From the NCBI GenBank assembly GCA_015178975.1, contig WHVD01000045.1, positions 62,001-126,000 of the forward strand: DNA of 64,000 nt, in the 5' to 3' direction. Each line of letters starts with the position of its first letter. The stretch's first letter is position 1. Position numbers and translations under genes: made by a program. This DNA comes from Hysterangium stoloniferum. Its lineage: Eukaryota > Basidiomycota > Agaricomycetes > Hysterangiales > Hysterangiaceae. The notes below the pieces were generated by a model, which saw nothing but the letters and a program-made list of their open reading frames with translations, had not been told where the DNA came from and made no database searches. Shown here in pieces: positions 23,950 to 34,857 of this stretch.

Positions 23950-25003
23950 ATGAAAGCAACCAGTTGGAATGCCACAATCACCCTACTCACAATGAAAAAG
24001 CTCTCCTCTAGCCAAATCCAACATGTTCTTACTCTACTTGACTCTGGCATTTCTGGAGCTCAAATATGTTACCAAACTCATCTCAGCAGTGCCACCATCA
24101 GTCGTATTCACTCTGAGCATTGCCCTGACCTCCCCAAATGCTCTGGTGGCCATCCTACAAAGCTTCCCACAGCCAATGTTGCCTATGCTAGAAGAATAAT
24201 TGCATGGGGAAGGTTGATAATGCCACACAGGCAACCAAGAAACTTATAGACATCATCAACACTCCTATTACTTCACAAACAGTGTGTCACCACCTCAAAA
24301 CCATAGGCATGAGGACTGTGGTAAAGAGAAAAAGGCCACTTCTCAAACCTCATTATCGGAAATCTCGATTGGAGTTTGCAGAAAATTTGGAATGGACCCT
24401 GGAGGACTGGAAGAGGGTCATATGGTCTGATGAGACTAAGATTAATAGGCTGGGATCAGATGGAAGGAAATATGTGTGGAAAAATGTGGGTGAGGGGTTA
24501 AATGATAGGTTAGTAGAGGGAACAGTCAAGTTTGGAGGAGGAAACCTGATGATATGGGAATGTGTGGGCTGGGATGGGGTTGGGTTTGCAACCAAAATTG
24601 ATGGGAGGATGGATGCTGAGCTTTATGTGGAGATCCTGGATGATGAACTCCAGCAAACCCTCAAATATTACAACAAAACAGTGGCTGACATTGTGTTTCA
24701 ACAAGACAATGACCTCAAACACACCAACAAAAGGCCCAGAAATGGTTCACTGACCATGATGTTACAGTCTTCAAGTGGCCTGCACAATCTCCTGACATGA
24801 ATCCTATTGAACATCTGTGGAATCATGTCAAAAAGAAGCTGGGGGAGTATGAACAGCCTGCAAATAGTGTTCATGAACTGTGGGAGAGGGTGCAGAAGGT
24901 GTGGGAAGAGATTCCAAAGGAGGAGTGTCAGAAGCTTATTGAGAGTATGCCTAGAAGACTTGAAGCAGTGATTAGAGAAAAGGGGGGCCATACTAAATAC
25001 TAA
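23950..25003 (+). pseudogene. Tc1/mariner transposase, two frameshifts
   Basis: Cut-and-paste transposase. Order: N-terminal helix-turn-helix region (SSSQIQHVLTLL, then HLSSATISRIHSEH), second DNA-binding half (TSQTVCHHLKTIGM), catalytic region with WSDETKIN (first Asp), QQDND (second Asp) and NPIEHLW (Glu). The spacing between the second Asp and the Glu is 34 residues, giving DD34E. The frame changes near 24200 (after ARRIIAWG) and near 24730 (after DLKHTNK). The end is GGHTKY-stop at 25003. The upstream ATG at 23950 may be too early; MKKLSSSQ at 23992 fits better. Confidence 0.88.
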
Positions 25004-25520
25004 TTTCTTGTAATAATAGTCTCAAAATAGTGTGCAACAAAACCCTTACAATGAACTATTGGTTTGTGTGTGATGTGGACTTACCAAATAAGTACATGGT
25101 GCCTTGTGGCTGTGCATTTCTGGAAGGTATGATGTTGAAGTATATTACATAATATTTTCAGCAATTTACAGAATTTATTTCTGGAGGAATAGCCATGTCT
25201 TTCAAAAAGTACAAAACATTGTAAGGGTTTTGTTGCCTACTGTACCTCATTGAGTGAGTGAGTAAACTTCACTGAGGTATATGGCGAAATATCGCGACTT
25301 TTTATCTACTTTCTGATTATTTTAGGAGAGTTATTAGGGGAGTAAATAGGGGAAATTTAGATACTCGAAGTTTCTAGTCCATTGCATCATTAAGGAGATT
25401 AGGAATTACTCCCCCCCTAACGGCACCTCAATATATGCGCATATATGCGCATATACTCGTCATCGGATCCATATTTCGGTTACATTTTACGCGAAGACTT
25501 GATTACTAACAATCATTCCC

Positions 25521-25547
25521 CAGAGTCGTCTCGTTGAAAGTAGACAT
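25521..25547 (-). pseudogene. Family-A copy A4, first codons
   Basis: ATG at 25547 (minus) and the codons for STFNETTLGN, cut by the insertion at 25520. Upstream (higher coordinates) the usual D and C regions follow. Confidence 0.65.
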
Positions 25548-25566
25548 TAGTGGGTAGCAGTCTCAC

Positions 25567-25878
25567 CTACACTAGAAGGGGGTGCCTTGCTTTTGTGCCG
25601 CCACCAGTCGGAGAGTTAATTTCATGAAGGTACAGCGTTACGGCTGTACTTACACGGGATACACAGCATTTCATTCCTGCCTTTGTCCATAAGGTTCCCT
25701 CACCTTCCTTGAACCTTATAGGCTCCACCGTATTGAGGTCACTACTTCTTACACCTTCCACTGAAGGCTCACACAGCATATAATAATGGTCCAGTCGATT
25801 GTCACATAGTATAGCATTTCTCAACGTCAGAGTTGAAAGCAAAATGGCTTTTCTGATATCGAGAAGTGACATTGCCAT
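25567..25878 (-). CDS. ORF D copy 4 (104 aa)
   Basis: Reads MAMSLLDIRKAILL and ends ARHPLLV-stop. It is open almost to the length of the 8019 copy, but a one-base difference near the end changes the last residues. Function unknown; it sits just upstream of the broken gene A4. Whether any D copy is translated is uncertain. Confidence 0.3.
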   Translation of the reverse strand: MAMSLLDIRKAILLSTLTLRNAILCDNRLDHYYMLCEPSVEGVRSSDLNTVEPIRFKEGEGTLWTKAGMKCCVSRVSTAVTLYLHEINSPTGGGTKARHPLLV

Positions 25879-25944
25879 GTACCTTATAAATGCAGTCCAA
25901 AGCGATATCCAATGGTTGCTGCCTTCAAGTTGCCGCTGTCAGCC

Positions 25945-26183
25945 TCAGGCTTTGTCCAGAAAGATTGCACACTTCCCGTTTTTAATTTTGCAAACTTTCA
26001 CCCAGGAGAAACCCGGGGCGAGTGATGACCTAGTCCCATTAATGGTAAGCAACGTGATTTTTTCATTCGCCCTCGCCATATCCTTGGTTGTGACGAATCC
26101 ATCCGGGTGTGTATTAACACATTCTAAATATAATCTCGTCTCAGGCGACACTGACAGCTAGCCTTATTATTATCTCTCTGTCT
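25945..26183 (-). pseudogene. ORF C copy 4 (5' end missing)
   Basis: Minus strand carries SPETRLYLECVNTHPDG to LDKA-stop, as in other C copies. The N-terminal part is cut at about 26183, where the sequence switches to the inverted 3' spacer of another unit (TTCCAGTCAACTGACATGG). Confidence 0.5.
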
Positions 26184-26373
26184 GATTCCAGTCAACTGAC
26201 ATGGAAGCAGCAGGGGAACAGTCGGGATAGGGAGTAAAATAAATTGTCATGGCGTGTAGTTTGACGCTAACGACTGAAACATTGAAACAGACCATAAACC
26301 AGAAAATCTCGCGCTCCACGCGGCGGGCCGTGGGTATTCTTCAGCTCGCAGGTGATATGGGATTTCGCCTAAC

Positions 26374-27090
26374 ATGACCACGAGCTACCTTTATCTTATA
26401 CAAGGTGAAAGCTCACGACATGTGAAGAAATGTCGGTGTCTTGATCATGGTGTTGTCCATTGGTTTGGCCCCGGCTTCCTGTTCTCCCAAACAAAGGACG
26501 CGAGAAGAATGGTGGGACCGCCTGCTTTGAGACGCCGTAGTGATATTCGATCGACGTTGTTACTGCTAGTATATGCGATGTGATTTCAAAGAGTAGTCAT
26601 TGGAGTATATTCAACACCAGTGTAGAGAACCTCGCAGCGACTATTTCAAGTGACGATCTTCGATCCTAAATTGTATCAAATTATGTAGCTTCATACAACT
26701 CTCAAGTTCGCGTCCTGTTTGAAATGATTGCCATTGATAAATAGGATGTCACTCTAGCCGCGGGCGGTGGCCGCAAGTATTTTCAATGCATGTATGGCAT
26801 CAACGCGTGTAATATGCAGAGCTCACGGTGGCCGTGAAAAGTGACTGTATGCGCTCTTATATTTGCTCGGCCTATGGCAGCTTTATTGTCGAGTTTTCAA
26901 TGGAAGAGAATTAGTTTAAGGAATTCGCCCAACACAGTGACTCGCACGGTGTGGAGTCTCTTGGTGGGAAGATCATGGATCCTGGCGATTGAACATTACC
27001 CTGAAGGTATGATGACCCTGAACGAGACATGCATCGAATTGGGGGTGGGGGGAGACATTTTTCGGACCTCCAGTGATATCTTACTTTAAA
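26374..27090 (+). pseudogene. ORF B copy 4 (plus strand)
   Basis: The most complete B sequence on plus: MTTSYLYLIQGESS to LLVYAM-stop, then KSSHWSIFNTSVENL, VRVLFEMIAID, DVTLAAGGGRKY, MYGINACNM and TVCALIFARPM. Three stop codons lie between the blocks of the second half, which otherwise share one frame. This supports an ancient single ORF of about 240 residues. Family not recognised. Confidence 0.45.
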
Positions 27091-27365
27091 ATGAGGATGA
27101 TAGTCTAATCACGGCTAGTGCAAAGGTATTCAACACACTTATGGGGACAACGGAGGAGCTCGCGGCGATAATGAAAAGTGACGATATAAATCTTACATAG
27201 GCTCAAACCATATATATTTATAACATCTGCAACCCCGGCTGCAATCCTGGTTTGGTTGAGAGGTGTCGGCATGATCGAAGAGAAATAATTAGAAAGTGTG
27301 TCCAATCGATGGTGTAAGACCTTTTTCAGGGCAGCCATGTGCCTTCAACACTGATAGGGGGGTCT

Positions 27366-28276
27366 AATTAGACCGTACTGACACACAAGTGGAAGGTGTG
27401 GCGACCACGTAAAGGAAGGAACGCGTGGTAAAATCTAATTTTTTAACCGAGTAATTGGAGAATTTGTGCCGCGCATAATGTCACAATGTGGGAGAAGAGA
27501 AACGAGAATGGGGATGGTATCGTGGCTGCGCACCGTGGTCAACGCAGATTTGGGCTCGGAAGATCCAGCTATCAGCTTCAGAGTCAATGCGATTATTCGC
27601 TCACCATACCCAAGGAGATCCCGATTAGGACTCGCTTCCATCAGAATGAGACTGGTAGGACAGTTTCATGGGCGGATGTAAGACGGTGCTATAAGGTAAA
27701 AAATTGTGAACGTACCGTGCGATGGGCCCAATGAGCGCAGAAACCACATTCAGCTGGTTGATGTGATCGGTGAGAAGGATGCTGTCGTTGAAGAAGGTTT
27801 CCAAGGAGTAAAGATTCCAATACAGTAAACATGATGCCTCTGAATCAATATGATGTTTCAATGACACTATAAGCATGTGTATCTCGTCCAGTTGAATGTT
27901 TAATACATCTCTAGCAATGTCTCGAAACCATGCATCTTGGTGGATGCAACACACGAGAAGCCGTATAGGATTTCTATAATGGGGAGATAGTCGGTAATTT
28001 TGTCTGTTATGTTTTGGTGGGGAGGATGAAATGATGTCATGTCGCGACGCACGGTTGTAACCAGAATTCAATGTAACCTCTGATCGCCGTGAGCTCCTCT
28101 ACAGATAGTTGACGCACGTGGCGAATCGCTTCCACAATATACACAAGGCCGATAATGGCCCAGGGCTCATGAGATCCTGATAGAAAACTGGCGATTTGTG
28201 TGATAAATGTTGATGCAACCTCATCCAAGTTGGTGTGCAGCGGTGAATTGACGAAGACGTTGTAAAGTGATGACGT
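27366..28276 (-). pseudogene. Family-A copy A5 (exons 3-5)
   Basis: Minus strand: part of exon 3 (28276-28053), exon 4 (28003-27716), exon 5 from 27651. Exon lengths and splice sites are conserved; exon 5 runs to an altered stop at 27435 because of an indel (TRLKN-stop). Exon 3 begins abruptly at a junction with ORF B sequence at 28276. Confidence 0.6.
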
Positions 28277-28480
28277 ACTAGCAGTAACAATGTCAATCGA
28301 ATACCACTACGGCGTTTCAAATAAGGCGGTCCCACCGTTCTTCTCGTGTCTTTTGTTTGGGAGAACAGGAAGCCGGGGCCAAACCAATGGACAACACCAT
28401 GATCAAGACACCGACATTTCTTCACATGTCGTGAGCGTTAACCGTGTATAAGAGAAAGTTACCCCGTGGGCATGTCAGGT
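28277..28480 (-). pseudogene. ORF B copy 5 (N-terminal block only)
   Basis: Minus strand, matches 5320-5517: GVVHWFGPGFLFSQTKDT and the hydrophobic LTLLLLV end, fused at 28276 to gene A exon 3 of copy A5. Confidence 0.45.
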
Positions 28481-29229
28481 GGAATCCCATATCAACTAAG
28501 AGCTGAAGAATACCCACGTGGAGCAGTCATTCCCCCAGATTTCTGGTTTGCGGTCTATTTCAATGTTTCAGTCGTTAGCGTCATACTACGTCACGACAAT
28601 TTATTTTCCAACAGTTCCCCTGCTGCTCCCATTTCAGTTCACTGTAGTTCATTCCACTAATTGTCATGGTTGAATGATGTCATTGCGAGTAGTAGCGAAA
28701 AGGTCATTTCATTCAATGTAATATTAAAGAACTATTCGACTAGATCCATGGGCCTCTTGAACGTTGATTGTCGTCCCCTGGTCTTCCTTATGCGTTAGTC
28801 GCCACACTTTTCACTGGTGTCGACACCGTTGACGAATTCGAATTACGTCCTCGTTTCCCGGAACATAATTATGGTGGCTTCCAGACCGTTTCATCAAAGC
28901 AATTCTAGTCATTTCGTCGCCATAATGATGCTCGCAAGGAGACACTCCCAGACGTCAGCTTTGACATTTTCAAGGACTCACAGTACTAAACAAATCCTTT
29001 ATCTACATTGCGATCGTCACATCGAACGACCAGAGAAATGAATGATTAGTGTGAACCTGGGGCGTCGCGGCGACCAGTTCACTGAGCAAGACAGTCAATA
29101 AAATATATTCACGTTCGACGGTCAGCCACCTCGTGAAAAATTGTTCTGAACACCTCTTGGATTTCACAGGAGAATTGTCAACTCTAGTGATCTTTCTTGC
29201 TTTTCTCAGACCTTCCAGAAGATGCAAGC
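28481..29229. other. Unit 3' spacer with ORF C traces
   Basis: Closely matches 5518-6300. The C-like stretch near 28860-29040 has lost its frame. No gene is seen. Confidence 0.45.
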
Positions 29230-30180
29230 CCCTTGATATGAGAAAGGCACACGAGGAATACAGTCCTCATCCAGACAATAAAAAATTGTTTAAACGAGAT
29301 TTCTTGTGGTGGAGTTATGACCCATATCTCAGTCATGCTGCGGATTGGGAAATGGGCTCACGGCATGTTGGCTTGACAGGTTCCTGACCCAGAATTAACC
29401 TCTGGCAAGACTGGACAGACTAATTTAATAGAGTATTGAGTTAATGAGGTAGGGATATCTCAGTGTTAATTATTGAATATACTTGAAATACTCACGTCAT
29501 CGTAGAATTACGATATTCCGGAAGGAGCGTCGATTATTTTATGCCTGTTCCGGTGGTCTTCACTCGATATACAGCGGAGAGATCACATTGCCAAGCTCCT
29601 GACATCTTTGGGTTTTTCCTTCATATAGTGCCCCGGTGTCGATCGGACAGATAGACGTAATACGTCAACTGCAATGAGGTCAGTATTTTATAATACTGTC
29701 ACCAAACCGCCACTAAACACCAACTTTGATGATGATGTATCGACATTTATCATACAAATCCCCCGAAATGTATTAACATTTGATCGTCAAGATACATTAC
29801 TCATTGGCGGGCTTGCGTATTTCATGGAAACTGTCTACCAGCAATGTATAGAAGAAGTCACTGCGATCATAGGCTACTTGCATTCTTGTTATAACAGTGC
29901 ATCACACCATCACACCTCATCCTACGGACGAAAACCATTGTCGCCAGAATAGCCAGTAACGACGTTGAGGTAACCACGATCCTATTCATATATTCGGGGG
30001 TTGCATTCACCAAGATATATGGTTTCGACATGTTGCTGGAGCTGTATTCAAGATTATCGTGTGAAGCAATTTCAGAGCGTATACAATCACTTCTTATTCT
30101 TAATGCAGCTCTGTGCGGACTCCGTGACGAAAACTGGATCGATAATACCTTTGAATTTGTAGGGCTCGTGTTTTGTGACT
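29230..30180 (+). pseudogene. Divergent decayed family-A copy A6
   Basis: Counterpart of the fragment at 6.38-7.12 kb. Exon 3-like frame at 29674-29952 (SVFYNTVTKPPLNTNFD...). An exon 4-like frame near 30000-30180 reads VAFTKIYGFDMLLELYS and NAALCGLRDENW. It is far more diverged from A1/A2 than they are from each other, suggesting an old subfamily. Confidence 0.5.
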
Positions 30181-30206
30181 AATATGGAAATACGTTGTAG
30201 GATTAG

Positions 30207-30222
30207 ATATATATATATATAT
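30207..30222. repeat. (AT)n microsatellite
   Basis: ATATATATATATATAT before TCACAGGCAA; the same arrangement recurs near 63810 after the second divergent A fragment. Confidence 0.8.
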
Positions 30223-30328
30223 CACAGGCAAACCAGAAAAAGGGGACATATAAGCATTTCTAACTTGGTGAATCTGGACGTAGCAGAAGAACTCTGCCTG
30301 CGATAGGTCACGCTGAGTGGTCGCAATC

Positions 30329-30730
30329 ATGGATCTACGTTGTCATCGTCGTGCTGAAGAGTCATGTCCACGCATCAAGAGTGTGAGCCTGGGGCGAAAC
30401 ATTCGACTCGGAAAAACAGATAATAATAAGGCTAGGTGTAAGCAAGTATTACCTGACATGTGATTATGTGTGCAGTTTATTAATACAAATTCTGATGGAC
30501 ACGCCACAATCGAAGATATTCCAAGTTCGACCCTTGCGTACCTCGATAAAATCTACCCTGAGAACTCTGGTCTTACCTTACTCTTTGTCTTCTTCAGACA
30601 TTCTACAGAATTCAAGCTGTTTGATGTGGCAAGGCTTGCCAGTAACCTGACTAGACTATCATTGACCCGGTTTCTTCTCATTGAAACTTTTGATAAAATT
30701 AAACAGGAAGTGCACAATATTGCCGGATAA
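30329..30730 (+). pseudogene. ORF C copy 5, single internal stop
   Basis: Starts ATGGATCTACGTTGTC. Frame: CHRRAEESCPRIKSV, GRNIRLGKTDNNKAR, TGA at about 30461, then FINTNSDGHATIEDIP to NIAG-stop at 30730. The 41251 copy reads through the same place without a stop, so the TGA is a nonsense change, not an intron. Confidence 0.55.
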
Positions 30731-31137
30731 AGTCTCAGGTTGACAACGCCAGCTTGAATGTAGCACCCAGTGAGCATCACTCTGGAGTGCATTTATATTA
30801 TCCTTGGCAATGCCCCTCTGGAATGTCAGAAAAGCCGTATTGCAACTCTGACGCTCAATAATGCCAGAAATATTATGCAGTGGGGTGACAATTGACTAAA
30901 CTATTATATGAAATCCTGTGTGAGCCTTGAGCAGAAGGCATAAGAAAGTAGTAAGGTAACTTAGTGCATTGGGTATGGAGGGTGAGAGGATGTTATTTAC
31001 AATGGCAGGGATGACAGGCTGTGGATCGTGCGTAGGCACGGCCACAAGGCTGTACCTTGATGGAATTAACTCTCCTCTTGACTGTGGCATAAAAGCTCAG
31101 CATCTCTTTCGAGTGTAAGTATGACTGCTACCCACCA
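30731..31137 (+). pseudogene. ORF D region copy 5 (decayed)
   Basis: Aligned to the D region by CTCTGGAGTGCATTTATATT and GAGCCTTGAGCAGAAGGC. Many indels; no frame. Confidence 0.4.
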
Positions 31138-31155
31138 ATATCTACCTTCAATGAG

Positions 31156-31910
31156 ATGACTCTGGGGAATCACGATTTGGCAACTGCTGAGTCCTACCGT
31201 GGAGACATTGAGGAACTACCACCCTTAGTTTCCCCCGGTGTATTGAGTTCAGCTCAACAGGAGAATATCAATGAGGTGTGGATGAGGAATGTATTCCGGC
31301 TGAAGCTCAGGGAACGATGGAGCTGTAACGATCCAGGCCATTATTTATGTTATCAGGCCCCCAATGACGAGCAGCACATACAACTGTCTGCAAACCATAT
31401 AGAGCTTTGGGTTGACGAATTGGTGAGTAAATATAATACTATTTCCAACAGGATTTGTGTCAGATGCGGCACATTCAGTGTCAAGGAGAAACGACCGACC
31501 ATGACCCACCCACTGTTGTTAAGAGATCCACCAACACGACATCCAACCTCGGCGCATATTGCAGTCATGCAGAGGGCTGGGGAATGATCTCAGGGAGTCT
31601 TGAAACATCTTCAAGTATTGAAATTGGCCCCGGGTATTACTGTGGAGTCAGTTTAAAAAGGGTTTGGATGAAATTCCTTCACAGTGCGAAGACAGCTTTG
31701 CTGATGGCAAAGCTGACAATATATGGGCAAATCATGAGTCAATTGTCTCAAGCAGACAGTGCCTGTAGGTTTCTACTCAAGCATCTCACCCTGCCAAGAT
31801 TTGGAAGACTAGTTCAAGAGAGTGTTGATTTAGCGAGGTAGGGATACCTTAGCGTCAATCATTGAATACACTGGAAAATACTCACGTCCCTTGTAGGCCC
31901 ACATACACTG
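31156..31910 (+). pseudogene. Family-A copy A7 (exons 1-2 only)
   Basis: The family start ATG is ATA here (about 31138); the next in-frame ATG is 31156 (MTLGNHDL). Exon 1 ends at 31422 (donor GTGAGT), exon 2 is 31479-31837 with the normal 359 nt, and the intron 2 donor and acceptor are present. At about 31910, in CCCACATACACTGG, gene A gives way to unrelated AT-rich DNA. The 3' half is missing. Confidence 0.6.
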
Positions 31911-32640
31911 GAGGCATCCCAAGATTTTTGGAGTTGGAAAACCTTCAGAAGATCTTGTTATTTGGCCAAATTTTCTAAGTGTTTTGTCAATCGAAAAACT
32001 CTTTGAAAATTCTGAGTTTTAGTAGGTTTTTCTGAAGCCAAAAATTGGATCTGAAAATTCTAAAAATTTGCATCAGGAAATTATGAGGAAATATTGTTGG
32101 AAATAGCCTATTCTTTATGAATTTTCTGAATAAGAAAACCTGTAGAAAACCCTGTATTTTGTTAGGATTTTTCCACCTAACAAAATCCTATGAAAACTGT
32201 AATGATGTGCCTAGAGAAATCAATTGAAAACCACATATTTCTACTTAATTTTGCCCCTGAGGGAATTCAGTGAAAACTATGGTTTTCTGCCTGAAAAAAT
32301 CTCAAGCCAAGACAAAGTTTTTTTAATGTTTTGTCAAGGGGAAAACCATGATGAAATTTACAATTTAATTATACATAAAATCATTGAATAATTATATATT
32401 TCAACAAAATTTTCCTTGGTCACAAACACTATGGAAATTCAAAAAATCTGTTTGTGAAATCATGAAGAAATTGATGATTTTCCATGAGTTTCTTAGAGGT
32501 TTTTCAAGGTGAGAAACCCTGAACCGATGTTTTGCAATTCAGCAAATATTCGAAAGGATACAGTGTGATTCAGTGTGATTCATTACAATTGGCAAGTGTT
32601 CAGGAATATTCAATGCGATTTGCAAGTTTTCAGGAAGCTA
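31911..32640. other. AT-rich, gene-free segment
   Basis: About 730 bp rich in short runs such as GAAAATTC and TTTTCTG; no open frame, no recognisable repeat unit, no RNA gene. Its left border cuts gene A7. Confidence 0.5.
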
Positions 32641-33110
32641 GAGTGCGACTCTTTTAGACTTTTTGCAACTATTCTAGACCTTTTGCGACTATTCTAGACT
32701 CTTTGTGATTGTTTGTGACTGTTTGCGACTCTTTTGGACTTTTTGTGACTCTTTTGGACTTTTTGCGACTCTTTTGGACTTTTTGTGACTCTTTTGGACT
32801 CTTTGTGACTCTTTTAGACTCTTTGTGACTCTTATAGACTCATTACGACTGTTATAGACTCTTTGCAACTGTTATAGACTCTTTGTGACTCATGTAGACT
32901 CTTTTTGTGACTCGTTTAGATTCTTCGCGACTCTTTTAGACTCTTTGCGACTTTTTTAGACTCTTTGCGACTTACTCTTTGTGACTCTTTGAAAAGTTGC
33001 AAAGTCGCACAAAGTCGCAAAGTGTCACATAAAGTCACAAAGTCGCACAAAGTCACAAAGTGTCGCACAAAGGCGCAAAGTATCGCAAAAAGTCGTGTTA
33101 CAAAAAGTGT
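32641..33110. repeat. GACTCTTTTxGACT minisatellite, left block
   Basis: Degenerate 10-13-bp units: GACTCTTTTAGACTCTTTGC-type on plus to about 32990, then the reverse orientation (GCAAAGTCGCACAAAGTC) from about 32997 to 33110. The two orientations meet in an inverted arrangement. No gene. Confidence 0.8.
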
Positions 33111-33710
33111 CACAAATCATAGCACAGTGTCTTCACACAATAATAATCTATGTAAAAAGCCTCCAAAATTTCTATTATCCTCTTTTCTCTATAACCACAA
33201 ACAATGATACACTATACACACAGCACATGGACAAAGGGAGGAAAAAAACGCATCACTATCAATTATATAGATAATGTATGTTAAGAAGAAGCTGCAGCAA
33301 ACCTGATATACAGTAGGAGGTACACATCACATGTGAATTTGAAGCTGGGGGATGATGGCATGGAACAAGAAAATGGGGCTTGGGGCAGGCAGTATCCAAG
33401 GCAGGGGGCAGGCTGGGGTGATGGTGGGTAGGTACAGGTAGTTGAGTATCGATACCAGTATCATCAGGCGCAGGATATAAATGAGACATTGGTTATATTA
33501 AGTAGAATATACTTTTTACTTGAATAAATCTTGAAAGCTGGCACAGTGCTGGCCGGGGCGGGGTGACAAGGCAGGGAGAGGTGATGTGGGCGTGATGGTG
33601 TGATATAATATGCTGAGCAAGAAAAAGGGAATCCAACTCCAAGTCTAGCTGGAGAGGATAGCAATAGAAGTGGGGGGGGGATAACCAAAGGGAGCCGGCC
33701 AGAGGAGACG
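33111..33710. other. Intergenic, no gene seen
   Basis: Moderate-complexity sequence between the minisatellite and the GC-rich ORF. Short open frames on minus (His/Pro-rich) lack any support. Confidence 0.35.
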
Positions 33711-33789
33711 ATGGCGAAACGTGATCACTCATCCATCCTATTCATATCTCCGTTTTCATCGTCCGCATACTGCTCCACAGACTGCCATG

Positions 33790-34857
33790 CTACACATTTG
33801 CGGGGGACAGCGCAAGCGTGGTCCCCAGGCCCGACGGGTGCTGGTACGACTGGCGCGTCGTCGACGTGTGCGGGTGATGCGAGAGAAATGGCCCGGCCCC
33901 ACCTCCGCGCCCGATCCGCCTCCCGCCGCACCGTTCGAGCTGGTCGTGGTGGTGCTCGGCGAGCCCCCAGGACCCTGCGGGAAAAACGGCGCCGTCAGCG
34001 TCCCAAGCCTCAGCTTGCTGCCCCCACCCCTCCGCCGCTGCCGCCCCTACTCGCGTTCCCCGCACCACTGCCGCCGCTCCCGCTCCCGCCGAGGCTGCCG
34101 TATCCGCTTCCGCCGTTTCCCGCGGCGCCGCTACCAAGCCCAGGCGGGAAGCCCCCAAAGTCCGCACTCGAGCCGGTCTCGTCGGACCAGTTCTGCGCGT
34201 GGTACGGGGGTGCGCGCCGCCGTGCGCGATCGGGTGCAGCGGCGCGGGGTGCAGCGTGTCGTAGGGCCCGTTCCCGTGTCCGTGTCCATCGCCGCCGCTG
34301 TGCGGCCCGTGCCCATGCCCATGTCCCTGTCCATGGTCGTGAGGCCCATACCCGTGTCCTTGCGGCCCGTGGGGCCGGTGGCCGCCGTGCGTGTGCCCCA
34401 GCTTGGGGAAGGCGGGATGCCATGTCGCGGCAGGGGGGAAGTGGTCGTCGGGGTCCGCGTGGACGGCGGGTCCATTCAGCGCGGGCACGGCATCGGCGTA
34501 GTGGCTGCTGCTGGAGTAGTAGGCCGTGGCGAGCCCGTAGGGGAGGCGGTAGGGTGCGCCGTCGACGGGGGAGATGCTGCTGTACTCATCGGCGGGGAAG
34601 TCGTGCGGTGAGATGGAGGTGTCGTAGGGCGAGGCATCGGTGCGGCGCTTCTTGCAGCTGTTGTTGGGGCGGGGGCGGTAGATGCGGTAGTGCTCTGCGT
34701 GAGGTTTCCGGTGGGTGGGTGGGATATGTGGGATAACAATGGGGGGGCGGACTACCAGGTTGGGTTTGAGCGCGCCAAGGGAGAGAGGGCGGGGGACCTG
34801 CGGCTGGGGCTGGAGAAAGCGAGTGTCACGGTCACCGTTGTGGACGACAGGCGACAT
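33790..34857 (-). CDS. GC-rich His/Gly/Pro-rich hypothetical protein
   Basis: Minus-strand frame from ATG 34857 (MSPVVHNGDRDTRF) with PRPLSLGALKPNL, a basic NNSCKKRRTD stretch, a GHGHGHGPH-type His/Gly region, and an end SPANV-stop at 33790. Base composition is far more GC-rich than its surroundings. Between about 34220 and 34010 a second minus frame (NWSDETGSSADFGGFPPGL) looks more protein-like than the main one, so a frameshift or intron is likely; TTTTTCCCGCAG near 33980 would be a good acceptor. No family recognised; low complexity makes this model uncertain. It lies between inverted minisatellite blocks. Confidence 0.4.
   Translation of the reverse strand: MSPVVHNGDRDTRFLQPQPQVPRPLSLGALKPNLVVRPPIVIPHIPPTHRKPHAEHYRIYRPRPNNSCKKRRTDASPYDTSISPHDFPADEYSSISPVDGAPYRLPYGLATAYYSSSSHYADAVPALNGPAVHADPDDHFPPAATWHPAFPKLGHTHGGHRPHGPQGHGYGPHDHGQGHGHGHGPHSGGDGHGHGNGPYDTLHPAPLHPIAHGGAHPRTTRRTGPTRPARVRTLGASRLGLVAAPRETAEADTAASAGAGAAAVVRGTRVGAAAAEGWGQQAEAWDADGAVFPAGSWGLAEHHHDQLERCGGRRIGRGGGAGPFLSHHPHTSTTRQSYQHPSGLGTTLALSPANV

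Larger units (their letters stand above)
23305..25242 (+). mobile_element. Tc1/mariner DNA transposon
   Basis: 1,938 bp, bounded by TA dinucleotides (23303-23304 and 25243-25244), the family's target duplication. It has long terminal inverted repeats of about 215 bp starting CAGTAGGCAACAAAACC at the left and ending GGTTTTGTTGCCTACTG-like at the right. The left end carries a small internal duplication of GGCAACAAAACC. A DD34E transposase with two frameshifts lies inside. A 5'-truncated SINE-like copy sits between the left repeat and the transposase, so the ancestral element was about 1.6 kb. Confidence 0.92.
23156..25520. mobile_element. Unidentified insertion in exon 1 of A4, host of a Tc1 element
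   Basis: Gene-A exon 1 is interrupted between GATGATTT... (left) and ...GGGGAATGATT (right), with ATCATT at both borders as a likely target duplication. Removing the nested Tc1 (23305-25242) leaves about 430 bp without coding capacity. This holds two copies of TGAGTGAGTGAGTAAACTTC (near 23205 and 25250) and a perfect 24-bp palindrome of TATATGCGCATA type near 25432-25455. The family is not recognised; it may be a MITE-like or solo-LTR-like relic. Confidence 0.5.

Noticed and set aside
30329-30475. A 30-nt intron in ORF C (GTATTACC...GTGTGCAG)
   Set aside because: The 41251 copy reads through the same stretch without a stop, so the TGA in the 30.3-kb copy is better explained as a nonsense change.
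2307-31910. Gene-A units as a CRISPR, prophage or bacterial island
   Set aside because: Spliceosomal introns, copia and Tc1 elements and eukaryotic genes rule out a prokaryotic source.
33711-34736. A 341-codon plus-strand frame opposite the GC-rich ORF
   Set aside because: Arg/Ala-rich mirror of a GC-rich minus-strand gene; the minus frame has more natural composition and acidic/aromatic content.
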